Assembly: GCA_964058845.1 (NCBI GenBank)
Contig: CAXKVR010000235.1
Location: 1-64,000 of the forward strand
DNA length: 64,000 bases
DNA from: Carex sylvatica
Lineage: Eukaryota; Streptophyta; Magnoliopsida; Poales; Cyperaceae
Direction of reading: 5' to 3'
Under the pieces are notes generated by a model. The model was given only the letters and a program-made list of their open reading frames with translations, ran no database searches and was not told the DNA's origin. Of this stretch, positions 45,441 through 56,657 are shown piece after piece; the stretch's first letter is position 1; each line of letters opens with the position of its first letter. The translations under genes were made by a program, and so were the position numbers.

Positions 45441-45859
45441 TCTACTCAACATAAAACACCATTAACATAGGAACCCACGTGGCACGTGCATTGCATCTCA
45501 CCAACCTAGAATTTTTGCTTTTCTATCCTGATTTTTTCTCATAAATTATAATGATTATTTTATGAGAAACAAGAATCTAGCCTTTTATTATATATTGATT
45601 GGTCAAATAAAAACGTTCGGGTCTTGAATTATTTGGTTTACAAAACTAAAATGCGGACTCAAGAGATACGAGTCAAATTAAAATGCTAAAAGAGTGAGAG
45701 AGCAGCTGCACATAGGTACAGATTTAAGACTTAATTAAAGGTAATTAAGTTACTCTTATGATTTAAAATTTTTAATTATATATATAGAAATTTAATTAAA
45801 TTTTATATTTTCTAAATTTTTAATATACTTTAGTCATTCTAAGTAAATGATAAATGTTT

Positions 45860-46020
45860 AATTGTAATCTAGTGGTTAAAATTCTATTTGATAGTTGAGA
45901 AGTCTTGAGTTCAAATTCCACTCATTTCAGCCACCTAAGTCGTTGAGAGAGCAAGAAGATTATAAGACTGTCACCTATGAGTGCCTCATGTACAAAACAT
46001 GGAAAATAAACCTTAACAGG
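45860..46020 (+). repeat. tRNA-derived SINE-like sequence
   Basis: AATCTAGTGGTTAAAATTC resembles an RNA polymerase III A box and GAGTTCAAATTCC, 38 bp later, a B box, in the spacing of a tRNA-related head. A body follows without clear poly-A. It does not fold as a functional tRNA by eye. Confidence 0.45.
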
Positions 46021-46179
46021 AATATGTTATTCTGATTCCAACTGTTGATTTTTATTGAAATTTATTTATAAAAAACTTTGTTGAGATTCACACATAAACA
46101 AGTTTAAACGGTTAAAATCAAAATAATAAGTTTCTATTATTAACAAAGAATAACAATATATTTATTTTCCAAGACAACC

Positions 46180-46216
46180 CCGAAAGACTTGGTGAACTTA
46201 AGAACACCCTAGTTCT
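46180..46216. repeat. Isolated terminus of the GAGTAGAAC MITE family
   Basis: CTTGGTGAACTTAAGAACACCCTAGTTCT matches the right end of the family. The left part is not recognisable within several hundred bases, so this is a truncated copy. Confidence 0.6.
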
Positions 46217-46376
46217 TCTCTATACTTTGTCACTTCACTAATCAAGCATTGTTGAAATTAAACTGTTAATGACATATGATCACTCGACAAATGATCAATT
46301 AGTTTCTATATCACACCAAATATGTTGTATATAGTATCTAAGTTAAGAAAAGCGTATGTTTGTAAATAACACTAAT

Positions 46377-46525
46377 ATCATTATAAAAGAATTGTATTTT
46401 AAAGGGACGTAGCAATGAGGTTTTTAAGAAAATGTTCAATTTTTTTTTAAATCATTATAAAAGAATTGTATTTTAAAGGGACGTAGCAACGAGGTTTTTA
46501 AGAAAATGTTCAAATTTTAAAAAAA
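46377..46525. repeat. Tandem duplication of about 75 bp
   Basis: ATCATTATAAAAGAATTGTA through AAGAAAATGTTCAA occurs twice, at 46377-46440 and 46452-46515, nearly identical, so the duplication is recent. Confidence 0.9.
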
Positions 46526-47076
46526 AAAAAAATCCAGCTCCAAATATATGATCAACCTGAACAGTATTAAAATTGTCAACAATATATTGCATAGTCATCA
46601 AGTAATGTTAGTGTGCAAACTACAAACGACGGATGGGAAAACCATAATATAAACAAGAACAAACGAGTGAAGGTTCTCTAGTACATTTCTTTTCTGGTAC
46701 AGTTCTGTTACGAGTCACTGACAAATGGCCCAAAAAGGAAGTTTTCATTCTCTGTAGAGCTGATTAGACCCGTCTGTCAGTCGCAAGACAAAAATGCATA
46801 GAAAAAACTGTAACGGAGAATTTCAGCGTTCTTAGAATGATTAATAGAAATTCCAGCGTGATGTCTCTGCTTTTTTCTTCCCAGTTGTTAAAACTTAAAA
46901 ACCCTTTAGGCCAGATAATAATAATAATAATAATATGGTGTTCGTGAAATAACTACTGTTTTTTTTAAAATTTGAAAATAACTACTGTCGGTTTAAGATT
47001 CATGAGCAAATAGATACGACAATCAACTTCCTTTCATGGTCTGCTGGTTCATGTAATAATACGTAAATAGCAGAAG
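46526..47076. other. Intergenic
   Basis: No gene or clear element. An AAT microsatellite (about 7 units) lies at 46915-46936. Confidence 0.4.
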
Positions 47077-47085
47077 TAAGGCGGA

Positions 47086-48794
47086 CCGACATTTTTATTT
47101 TTACTCAATTAAAAAATTATTTTAATAATAATAACCAAGATTTAGAAATAATTTTAAAAATACTCAAACTGTGAAAAAATTCCACGTTCCAAGTTTTTTT
47201 TTTTACAAAACAAAAATATGTATTTTTATTTTATTTTTTTATTGAAATATTATAAATGTTGGATATATTTCTTTAAAAATAGATGGAATACAATATAATT
47301 TGATTTATTAGAAATACTCTAACAAATAACCCGGATCAACATTTTTCAGGCCGGATTTTTTGCGGCTGTGAGAAAAATTAATATATTTCATTATGTGTTA
47401 TTGTAAAAAAATAAAAATGCATGGATTATGAGTTATTGATCCCGGTTCAAAAGTCACTTATGTACATTTAATTTATAAAAAGTTGTATCTATTTTGAGAA
47501 TTCTTTTTTAATAACAATCATTAAATAACTTAAAGTTTTTATTTTTATTTTTAAAATAGATACAACTTTTTATAAATTAAATGTACTAGAAGGATGACAA
47601 TATTTTCTGGATTACCTAGAAGTGACTTTTGAACCGGGATCAATAACTCAGAATCCATGCATTTTTATTTTTTTACAATAACACATAATGAAATATATTA
47701 ATTTTTCTCACAGCCGCAAAAAATCCGGCCTAAAAAATGTTGATCCGGGTTATTTGTTACAGTCTTTCTAATAAATCAAATTATATTGTATTCCATCTAT
47801 TTTCAAAGAAATATATCCAACATTTCTAATATTTCAATACAAAAAAAAATTATGTTTTGTTAAGAAAAAAAAAATCAAAACCGGTTACCGGTTTCAATGA
47901 ATTCAACAACCGAATTTATTTTTTTAACAAAACAGAATTTTTTATTTATTTTTTATTTTTGTATTGAAATATTTGAAATATTGAATATATTTCTTTGAAA
48001 ATAGATGGAATACAATTCAATTTGATTTATTAGAAAGACTGCGACAAATAAATCGGATCAACATTTTTCAAATCGGATTTTTCGCGGCTGTAAGAAAAAT
48101 TAATATATTTCATTATGTGTTATTGTAAAAAAATAAAAATGCATGGATTCTGAGTTATTGATCCCGGTTCAAAAGTCACTTCTAGGTAATACAGAAAATA
48201 TTGTCATCCTTCTAGTACATTTAATTTATAAAAAGTTGTATCTATTTTAAAAAAAAATAAAAACTTTAAGTTATTTAATGATTGTTATTCAAAAAAAATT
48301 CTCAAAATAGATACAATTTTTTATAAATTAAATGTACTAGAAGTGACTTTTGAACTGGGATCAATAACTCAGAATCCATGCATTTTTAATTTTTACAATA
48401 ACACATAATGAAATATATTAATTTTTCTTACAGCTGCAAAAAATTCGGTCTGAAAAATATTGATCCGGGTTATTTGTTACAGTCTTTCTAATAAATCAAA
48501 TTATATTGTATTTCATCTATTTTCAAAGAAATATATCCAACATTTATAATATTTCAATAAAAAAAATATAAATTTCTATTTTGTAAAAAAAAAAAAATTT
48601 AGAACCGTGAAATTTTTTCACGGTTTGGAATTAAAATTTCAAGCCATGAAAAAATTTCACGGTTTGAGTATTTTTAAATTTATTATTTCAAACCGTGAAA
48701 AAATTTCACGGTTTGAGTATTTTTAAATTTATTTTTAAATTTTGGTTATTATTATTAAAGTAATTTTTTAATTGGGTAAAAATAAAAATATCGG
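47086..48794. mobile_element. Compound foldback element, Mutator-like, 1.71 kb
   Basis: The outer ends CCGACATTTTTATTTTTACT and its mirror AATAAAAATATCGG share the terminal word of the 44324 element. The 9-bp flanks are TAAGGCGGA (47077-47085) and TACGGCGGA (48795-48803). Inside are two successive palindromes, about 47190-47875 and 47930-48590, each like the inner arms of the 44324 element (TTTTGCGGCTGTGAGAAAA, GATCAATAACTCAGAATCCA). At 48600-48720 a short inverted motif CCGTGAAAAAATTTCACGG repeats. It is non-coding. Confidence 0.87.
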
Positions 48795-48821
48795 TACGGC
48801 GGACCTCTTTAATTCCGGTTT

Positions 48822-49112
48822 TTGTCGCTCCGCTATTCTGTTTTTTACTTTTTTGCGTTTCGGAATTCGGTGTCTCGTTCAGTACTGTTGCGTGCTACTT
48901 GTAGCGGGTCTGTAAATTTCAAACAAATGACTCGCTACACATGTGTTTCCTTTAAAGAGGATACAAAATATGATGTGGATCAGTTCGTATTTAATGAGAA
49001 CCAATCTCCAATCACGAGTATGCCTAAAACTCTTTTGTCTTTTCCATCTCTAAATTTAGCATCATTGAAACAGAGCAGCGAAGAGGAGAAGAAAGAACAA
49101 AAAAGAAGATAA
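48822..49112 (+). CDS. Hypothetical 96-codon frame, doubtful
   Basis: Open frame just beyond the foldback element with an acidic-basic tail (SSEEEKKEQKRR). The inner ATG at 48927 (MTRYTCVSFKEDTKYDVDQF) gives a hydrophilic peptide. Local composition is less AT-rich than the flanks. I recognise no family, and there are no clear continuing exons downstream. It may be a first exon, a fragment, or chance. Confidence 0.18.
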   Translation: MSLRYSVFYFFAFRNSVSRSVLLRATCSGSVNFKQMTRYTCVSFKEDTKYDVDQFVFNENQSPITSMPKTLLSFPSLNLASLKQSSEEEKKEQKRR

Positions 49113-49489
49113 TCAATCGATTTCTAGCTTGCATTAGAAGAGAAATCCGGTACTTGTCTATTTTTATTCAGATAGCTTTCCCTTTTCAATCAATTTATTG
49201 GAAATTTTCGATTGCTTGCTTCGACTTCTGTCTCATTCATTGTCTAGTTTTTTTTTTTTCTTGTTCATTAGTTGTTTGAGACTCGATCGATTTTCTCCCA
49301 TTAAATTTATCGATTCAACTGAAGAGATATTACATAGCTTAATCAATCATTACAGGATCATAACTAGTTTAAATGTTTAATGACATGTATATGTTGTATT
49401 GAATTATCTGAATACTTCTATTATACCGGAAAAGAATGCGATCTCTACTTCGATCTAACTAATTAGATGATAATTAAGTTGCATATTTA

Positions 49490-49718
49490 GGGGTGGACAA
49501 TATATTATCGGTGAGAATTGAATTCAAACTTTCCATAACTATAAAGTAAGTTATAACCACTAGATTACAAGTAGACATGTAATATTTTATGAGGGGACTA
49601 GACTATATAAAAAGTTTTAAAAAGATAAAATTTAATTAAATTTCATTATACATAATTCAAATTTTAAAATTATTGAGTGGCTTAGCACCCGTACGGTGAG
49701 TGTAGATCCGCCCATGTA
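49490..49718. mobile_element. Decayed hAT-type MITE enclosing a SINE-like piece
   Basis: TTTAGGGGTGGAC at the left and GTAGATCCGCCCATG at the right resemble the GGGGCGGA-type ends seen elsewhere here, with CATATTTA/CATATTAT flanks. On the minus strand 49575-49500 reads AATCTAGTGGTTATAAC and AGTTTGAATTCAATTC, again like a pol III A box and B box. Confidence 0.35.
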
Positions 49719-50307
49719 CATATTATCTAAGTTAATGAAGAAATTATTCTATCCAATTATATTTAAATTTTAGTTATCTAAGATAATAATCATGTTAGAT
49801 ATTATCTAAGAGTGTTAATTAGGATGAATGATAGATTAGTGAGGTTAACAATTAATTTAAGAATTCGAAATAATGCTAACTCTAATTTTTATTAAAATAA
49901 TAAAATAGTTGCTCACTGACAGAAAAATTGTCTCCAAATTAATACGGAATAGAGTTCTGAATAATTCGATAACCAGAATTAAGCTATACTCAAACCTATC
50001 CAAACACGAAGTTATACAATATTTCCATCCGATTATACTTTAATTTTATTTATCTAAGTAATGTAAAGGTAATATTATCTGAGTTATCTAAGATTATTTC
50101 CATCCTATATTTTTTAGTTCCCTACTAATCAAGTTACAAGCAATCATTTGACCTGATTCAACAGAATATAACAGGACAAAAAAGAAACACGTGGCGCCGT
50201 GCCGTGGGCTCTGCCACTTGGGTCAACAATGTAGTGCATAGTCATCAGATGCATGCAGAATAAAGAATTTTCTAGGGGGCTTCATTTAAACAAACATTCA
50301 ATTTTAG
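49719..50307. other. Intergenic
   Basis: AT-rich, with repeated TTATCTAAG words between 49720 and 50100. No gene seen. Confidence 0.4.
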
Positions 50308-50480
50308 AGCCCGCATCGTCTGAATTAACTCAAAAGAGAATCTTTTGAGTTAATACATATGGACCGTCCGATTGTAAACGGAGTCCATCCGATCCGATCT
50401 TAAATATAGGGTCTTCTTAAGAAGAATTTAATTCACACGAATCTTAAAGATGTTCGGACCAGATGCAGATACGAATTCTC
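50308..50480. mobile_element. ATTAACTCAAAAG hairpin MITE, copy 2
   Basis: A hairpin AATTAACTCAAAAGA/TCTTTTGAGTTAAT at 50321-50352 is followed by CGTCCGATTGTAAACGGAGT and CACACGAATCTTAAAGA, in the same order as the FC2 intron copy. The right hairpin is lost. Confidence 0.65.
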
Positions 50481-51519
50481 AATATAATTTACAGTTCTTT
50501 ATTAAATTTTTGGAATACTCAGTGCCTTGTCAGCTCGGTTGTATCTGCATGCATCTGATCCGCAATTAATGAAGAAATTTAGTATAAGCCCCTAGAAAAT
50601 TATTTATTATTAGCTGTGACATTTTTTATTTTCCAATTGATACGCATAACGCATTCGTATAAAAATGAATACGATGACTATTTCCGAAAATCTGAGCCAC
50701 GGTGATTTTGTAAATTGAGCAATTTTAATTCTGATAAATTTTTAAGAATATAAGTGTAGGATATTACCATTTTCAAAATGAATCTAAAAGCTTTCATTAT
50801 GGAGCCGGTTCATAATCATTTCATGGTTCATTTAACATTTATCGTAAAGGGTTGAGATCAGTTAACGATGATTAACATGACAATTTTGACAACATTTCGC
50901 AAATCAAACAAAATAAATAAATGTATAATTGTTAACATTTTATAAGCCTTTTAGATTGGTTGTGCAAGTTTCATATAATTTATTTTTAATTTGATATGCC
51001 AGCAATAGTCACTGTAAAGCATTGTAAATTCCAAACTTTTAATGAACCATAAATTTGTACTAAGTTTCATCATTTCTATATGCAAACTATGAATAAATAT
51101 ATATTATATTTCAATTATTAGATGTTAAAGTTCTGATTTATTGCTTGTGGTGTTAAATTGTCAAATTCATGTATTGTTTTTTTAGATAAAAAAAGTGGAT
51201 GTCTAATCTATCAACTTTTATTTATTGTTTGAGAAATACATATATTGTTAAATAATTCCAATTCTTTATTATTTTTATGCATGTTGTGCATAAATATATA
51301 TTACATTTTCATTATGGATGACAAAAGTATGAATTATAGTTTGTTGTTGTTAAAATTATCAAATTTATATATTATCAAAGAATTCCAGTTCTTTATTAAT
51401 AATTAGTGCCAGCATAGGAAAAGACAAAAATTAGAGAAATCTAAGTTTATCTCTGCATAAGGATCATACAAAGTATTCGCTATACGAATTCTTATCACGA
51501 GGTGCACTATGATAAATGC
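50481..51519. other. Intergenic, AT-rich
   Basis: No gene seen. Between 51100 and 51400 a loose repeat of ATATATATTACATTTTC-ATTATGGATG and GTTAAATTRTCAAATT occurs twice. Confidence 0.4.
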
Positions 51520-52072
51520 ATTACGGATCCATTCGTACTATGAATTTATTTTTATTTATATTTTTATTTTAAAATTCAAACAATTAATCTGAAGTGTTAA
51601 ACATGATCTTCATATAAAATTGTACTTACATACCAAATTTCATATTATTTAAAAATTATTAATATTTTTTTAAACAGGTAAAACATCATTACTTTTGAAT
51701 GGTCCAGAATTTTTAGATTAATTAATTTTTTATATATCTAAAAAATAGTAATTTTTTTTAAATATATAAAATTTAGTATCCAAGTACATTTTCATATAGA
51801 TGTGAATTACATGTCATGTTTAGTCAAGAGCGGAGGTATTAAAAACGAATGGGGGTCAATTGACTTTTATTTTTTTTAATTTTTTGTGTATTATGTCTGA
51901 TTTTCTATATAGTTCATAATAAAATGCTATAAATACTATAAAATTGTTTCTCATTCACGCTTGACTCTCATAATCTGAAGGTCAGACTCCGCCCCTGTGT
52001 TTAACTGTATGAATCGATTGTTTGAACTTTAAAAATATAAAGGTGAATCCATAACACAGATCGATCCGTAAT
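51520..52072. mobile_element. Palindromic MITE, ATTACGGATC-type copy 2, interrupted
   Basis: Ends ATTACGGATCCATTCGT and ACAGATCGATCCGTAAT. The arms (GTTAAACATGATCTTCATAT, AAATTGTACTTACATA against CCAAGTACATTTTCATAT, ATTACATGTCATGTTTAACT) mirror and match the 5791-6170 element. The right arm is split by the insertion at 51825-51996. Confidence 0.72.
51825..51996. mobile_element. Small hAT-type MITE nested in the 51520 MITE
   Basis: CAAGAGCGGAGG at the left and CTCCGCCCCTG at the right, with flanks TGTTTAGT and TGTTTAAC. Removal restores the mirrored arm of the host MITE, which is good evidence for insertion. Confidence 0.7.
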
Positions 52073-53439
52073 ATATATATATATATATTATCATAGCCCC
52101 ACTCCTTTTATCAGTATTAATTTTATTGTTTGTAATCTCTTGATAATCCAATTTCAAATAGCTTTTGTGTTCGCTATATATATATATTGCTTTTCAAGCA
52201 AAAAAAAATACTAAATTTTCTGTGGTATATATGTGAAAGTAGGGAACAGACAGAAATGCTTATGTAGGAAAATAATCTATTTTTTTAATTGAATAAGCTA
52301 TATTGGATCGAACTTTCTTTTCGTACAAAATCGAACGTAATTCCCATGCATGGTGGGGTCCCAGAGTTTAGCATAAATTATAATTTTAGGACATCGAATC
52401 TTAATCTTTTCGCACAAGTCTACTTCAACCGAAAGAGACGCCTTGAAAAATAAAATTAATAACGAAGAAACAAGAGAACAGCATAGAGCATAGAGAATGC
52501 TTGATTCGAAGGATGAATGACATTACAGGAAACGGTAAGAAAAAGATAGGACATGGCCTGAGAAGGAGGATGTTGGACAATGTGAAAGGAAAGGAACATG
52601 AAGACCTTTTCGGACATGACAAATTTATATAATTAGAAATATTTTGTATAAATTGAGGTGTAATAGGGGTATGATGAATCATGCAGGGACGTACTGTGTA
52701 CTCCTTGCAGCGATATTTACTAAATATATTACTTTTCAGCTAAGTAGAAATCTTGTAAATAAATTTTCTTTTAAATATATTCGTTGCCGACAATTGTCGA
52801 CAACCCTTAAAAAAAAAAAGAAAAGAGAAAACGATAGGGAGAAGTTATTTTTGAAAAACTATATTATACGATATTCTTTTTTCATTTAGCATGATCAAAA
52901 TCGGCATGCAAATTGTGATGAAAAATTCAAATTTCTCGGAAAAGGATGTATAAGAGTATCTTAATCTATATTTTATAACAGTAGTTGAACTTAAAATCTA
53001 TCACAAATATCAATATATAAGAATTATGATTCTCAAGAGAACCATCATTTGATCGGAATGAAATCTGCTGCGATTCGAATTGGATGAACAGTATTCTGAA
53101 ATCTCTGTTTTTCTAAATCTAACCGTTCAACTTTTTCTGTGCATGCATCTCAAAATAAATCAACAGTTGGATTTGAAAAAACAGGAATTTCAGAATATTG
53201 TTTATTCAATTCAGATCACAACAGATTTGTTTTTCATTTGATCTAGTGGCAAAGAGCAAAACTTTTTGTATGTGGGGTTATAGTTTAGAATGCCAAAAAT
53301 ATGTCTATTGAGGGAGATATCGTCAAACTTAGAAACGTTGTGCAACAGTTTTCAGAAAACGTGATAAACCATTTTGGATAAACTTTTAATTATGAAAACA
53401 ATTCTTAAAATAAACATGAGTCATAATTAACAACAACCA
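52073..53439. other. Intergenic
   Basis: An (AT)n tract lies at 52074-52088. No gene can be supported; the open frame at 52425-52682 (minus) is hydrophobic and low-complexity. At 53050-53225 a degenerate inverted repeat (GAATTGGATGAACAGTATTC and ATATTGTTTATTCAATTCAG) looks like another small MITE. Confidence 0.4.
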
Positions 53440-54511
53440 TTACGTTTTTTTTATTGGACCAAGTTCTATTTTTCTTATTTAAATTAATCAAATCCAATTA
53501 ATCTAATTAATTGTAGTATCATATATACTTATTCCAAATAATTATATTTCTCATGTTTTGATGGAGAAATCAATTTATTTGTTATGTCATACATGTCAAA
53601 TAAATTAAGGAGCATTTCTAATTAATTCCTTATTAGTGTAATCTATGTCATTTGACAATTGAATCTGAAACTCCTTTCGATTCCATAAACTATAAGCGGT
53701 ACCTAGCAATATGCATTGTAATTAATCAAATGATACATATTATAAGTACCATACTGTATCACGATTCCTAAATAATAATTGCCTCGTGTCAATTCCATGT
53801 CTTATGATATCATGAATAGATTCAAGATAGGAATGTATCATCCTTGCAAATCTACTCATTTCTTGATTCTGAAATAATTCATTAATTGTGATTAACTCCT
53901 AAATTATATGTGCACATACTTGTATTATTTTATCAAGCGGCCCAGTGATATCATCACTCATCTTATGAGGGACATTGGTATTCTTGATAATTACTATCTC
54001 ACAACATAAGAGATTCATACTGAGGTAAAATATGTATAATTGCCAGTTAAGGACAAAGTTGGATAATATCCACAAATATGTATTTTCATGTGAGAGAAAC
54101 AATCATCTCGTACCTTAGAATTCAGACATAAATAGAATATTAATGACATAAACACAATCTATATTAAATATTTTATTTTGGTATGTCCAATCCCCTGATC
54201 TCCATTAAGTATCCAATTGATTAGATTGACAATCCCTTGTCATATGATCTGCAGAATATGATCATCATCTAATCCAAATGCTAACTTAGACCGGTAATTA
54301 ATTATCCATGTTAATTACTAAGGCTAGAAATACTTTAGAGTATTTATTAACTCATTTATAGAATTTCATAATTCCAAATCCTCAACCAAAATGATTTATA
54401 TATAAGTAATAAAATACTCAATGAACAGAATAATAAACAAATCATTCAATTACATGAACAAAACTTAGAAAACAATCATCCTATATTGACTTCTATATTA
54501 TAACACTAACA
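53440..54511 (-). mobile_element. Decayed LTR fragment, relative of the 23026-25054 LTR
   Basis: Shares ordered blocks with that LTR: TATCATCCTTGCAAA, TTATCAAGCGGCCCAGTGAT, GAGGGACATTGGTA, and the end ATTGACTTCTATATTATAAC with ACTAACA. It corresponds to the U3-side half; the other half is missing or unrecognisable. Confidence 0.75.
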
Positions 54512-54567
54512 GTTCCAATCTACTATCTACTAGATATAGTAACATGAGTACTTCGGTATATTAATAG

Positions 54568-54981
54568 GAGTAGAACTATGGTGTTTTAAATTCTCAAATT
54601 ATTTGGTAAACTTAATTTTAAAATTTATCAGAATAATTTCACAAAACATATTCAAATCGTTGAAACTGAATTACCTCATGAGTAATGCGTATATATGTGA
54701 AATTTATAAAATTTTGAATTAATTTAGTATAAAATTAAGAGGTCAAAAAAATAATGAAAAACGAACGTATTAAAATTAACTTATAAACATTTTTTTATCA
54801 CTTAAATTTATATTAAATTTATTCAAAAATTTATAAATTTGAGATGTAAGTACATTATTCATGAAATTCATGAAGTAGATTAATTTTAACAGTTTAAGTT
54901 TGTTATATAAAATTATTTCAATAAATTTTAAAATTAAATTTACCAAATAATTTGGAGCTTAATTAAAACACCGTTCTACTT
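54568..54981. mobile_element. Palindromic MITE, GAGTAGAAC family copy 3
   Basis: Ends GAGTAGAACTATGGTGTT and AACACCGTTCTACTT. The mirrored interior (TTAATTTAGTATAAAATTAA and TTAAATTTATATTAAATTTA) is more diverged than in the other two copies. Flanking duplication is not clear. Confidence 0.75.
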
Positions 54982-56266
54982 TGTTAGGAGGCTCATAACC
55001 AATGTTGAATTGCTTATGTGGGACCGTCTCATGGGAGGACAAGGACGTCTTCATTTCTCACAAATAAAGAGTATCGAGTCCTCAATCAAAATTGGTGATT
55101 GGGGTGGTCTTTTTTTTATATCCAGGTAGTGAGGTGATTAGGGTGGTCAACGGGTGCCATATAGATCAGGTGGAAGCATTTTTATATTTGTATTTATTAT
55201 GAAAACCAAAAAAAATTTTATTTTACTCATACTCAATAAATTAATAAAAAAATATCTTTATCTTTTTTCAAATAGATAAAAAAATAAAAAATGTTATTAA
55301 TATCTCAATTTAAATTTTCAATGAAATAATTGATAAAAATACTTTATCAAACTTTTATAATACGAATTAGTTGTATTTATTATTGAATTTTTTTTTTTGC
55401 TTTAAAAAATATTTCACCGAAAGTACAAATCGGAATATCAATTGCATCTTTTTATTTATTCATTCGATTTATACTGTATTTAAAAAAAAAAGTTAGATAA
55501 AATTTTGTTTTCGTTAACTTATTGGATATGGATAAAGGTAAATTTGTTTTCCCTATCATGATGGATACTGGTACAGAGAATAAAATGCTTCCATCCGACC
55601 TGTATCGTACTAACGGATTCAGATCTCCACAAGGTCATAGTCACATGATTCATGAATTTTTCGTGAATAATAATTTTTTTTGTGATGGAAAATCGAATGC
55701 CGAATTATTCGATTGACCAAATTATCCGCGAATTTTACAAGTTTTTTCTTAATTTTACGAATTTTTATGAATTTTTCTCCAGCCTTTTTTTTCTTTTTTG
55801 CTCTCTCGTGGAACTGAGATCTCTGATCTGAATTTCAAATAATTTCCAAATTATATTCGAATTATTCCTGAATCACAAATTTGTTGACCCGCCAAACTAA
55901 ACCCAAATAATTCATTTATCACTGTGAGTATTGGTACTGTTGTTAGGTTTGCCACACCAATTTATAGGTATCACAATCTCATCGAATCTGCGATCAAATT
56001 CCTGGGAAGTAATGTTGCTCCATGACCATCATACAGCGCCTCGGATCCCTCTACTAATAATTAAGCAGATGCGCTCTGTTTGTTTGTTACTTAAACAGCT
56101 CAGATTTGACCTTAACCATCCTCTAACTACTCAGCAACAACAGAAAGAGAAATTTATCCGGAATTTGCAGGGCTGCACCAGGCCACCAGCCAGCTCTTTT
56201 CTCTCTTAACTAATTCCAGTCAATCAACGATAATATAAACAAAACCAAAACAAACAAAAATAAATA

Positions 56267-56428
56267 AAAAATAAAGAGGCGCCGGCTCGATCTCCCTCCC
56301 TCTCATGCTCTCCATTATTTCCCATTTTACACCCCCTTTATAATTGAATGCATATCACCTAAAGTAACTCAAATTTTGATTATAATTGAATGCATATCAC
56401 CTTTAAAATAAAGAGGCGCCGGCTCGAT
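56267..56428. repeat. Local duplication in the captured segment
   Basis: AATAAAGAGGCGCCGGCTCG occurs at about 56270 and again at about 56408. TATAATTGAATGCATATCAC occurs at about 56338 and 56381. The promoter-proximal part of the captured gene was partly duplicated. Confidence 0.85.
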
Positions 56429-56657
56429 CGCCCTCCTCTAACTGTCTTATTTTCATTCGTTGCGCTGTCCCCAACCCCGTCCCGTTCCACCATTCTTCTC
56501 TCTCTCTCTATCTCTCTCTCGCATCTCTATTCTTCTCCACATTGCTCCATTCTGAGATCTTGCCCCCTCTACAGAGAGTAAAATGAGAGAGATTATCAGT
56601 GTTTACATAGGTCAGGCTGGGATCAGTTTGGCAACTCTTGTGTTTTTAAAAACATGA
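56408..56657 (+). pseudogene. Alpha-tubulin 5' leader and first codons, truncated
   Basis: A C/T-rich leader (56435-56560) runs into an ATG at 56583 coding MREIISVYIGQAGI, the hallmark N-terminus of alpha-tubulin (first beta strand and GTP-contacting loop). A single missing base follows, after which the DNA still resembles the tubulin codons for VGNSC before homology ends near 56641. The frame stops at 56655-56657. It lies inside the inverted-repeat element, so I infer capture of a gene's promoter-proximal part rather than a local gene. Confidence 0.75.

Noticed and set aside
52425..52682. Minus-strand 85-codon hydrophobic frame
   Set aside because: Low-complexity composition (Phe, Leu, Ser), no family resemblance and no splice partners.
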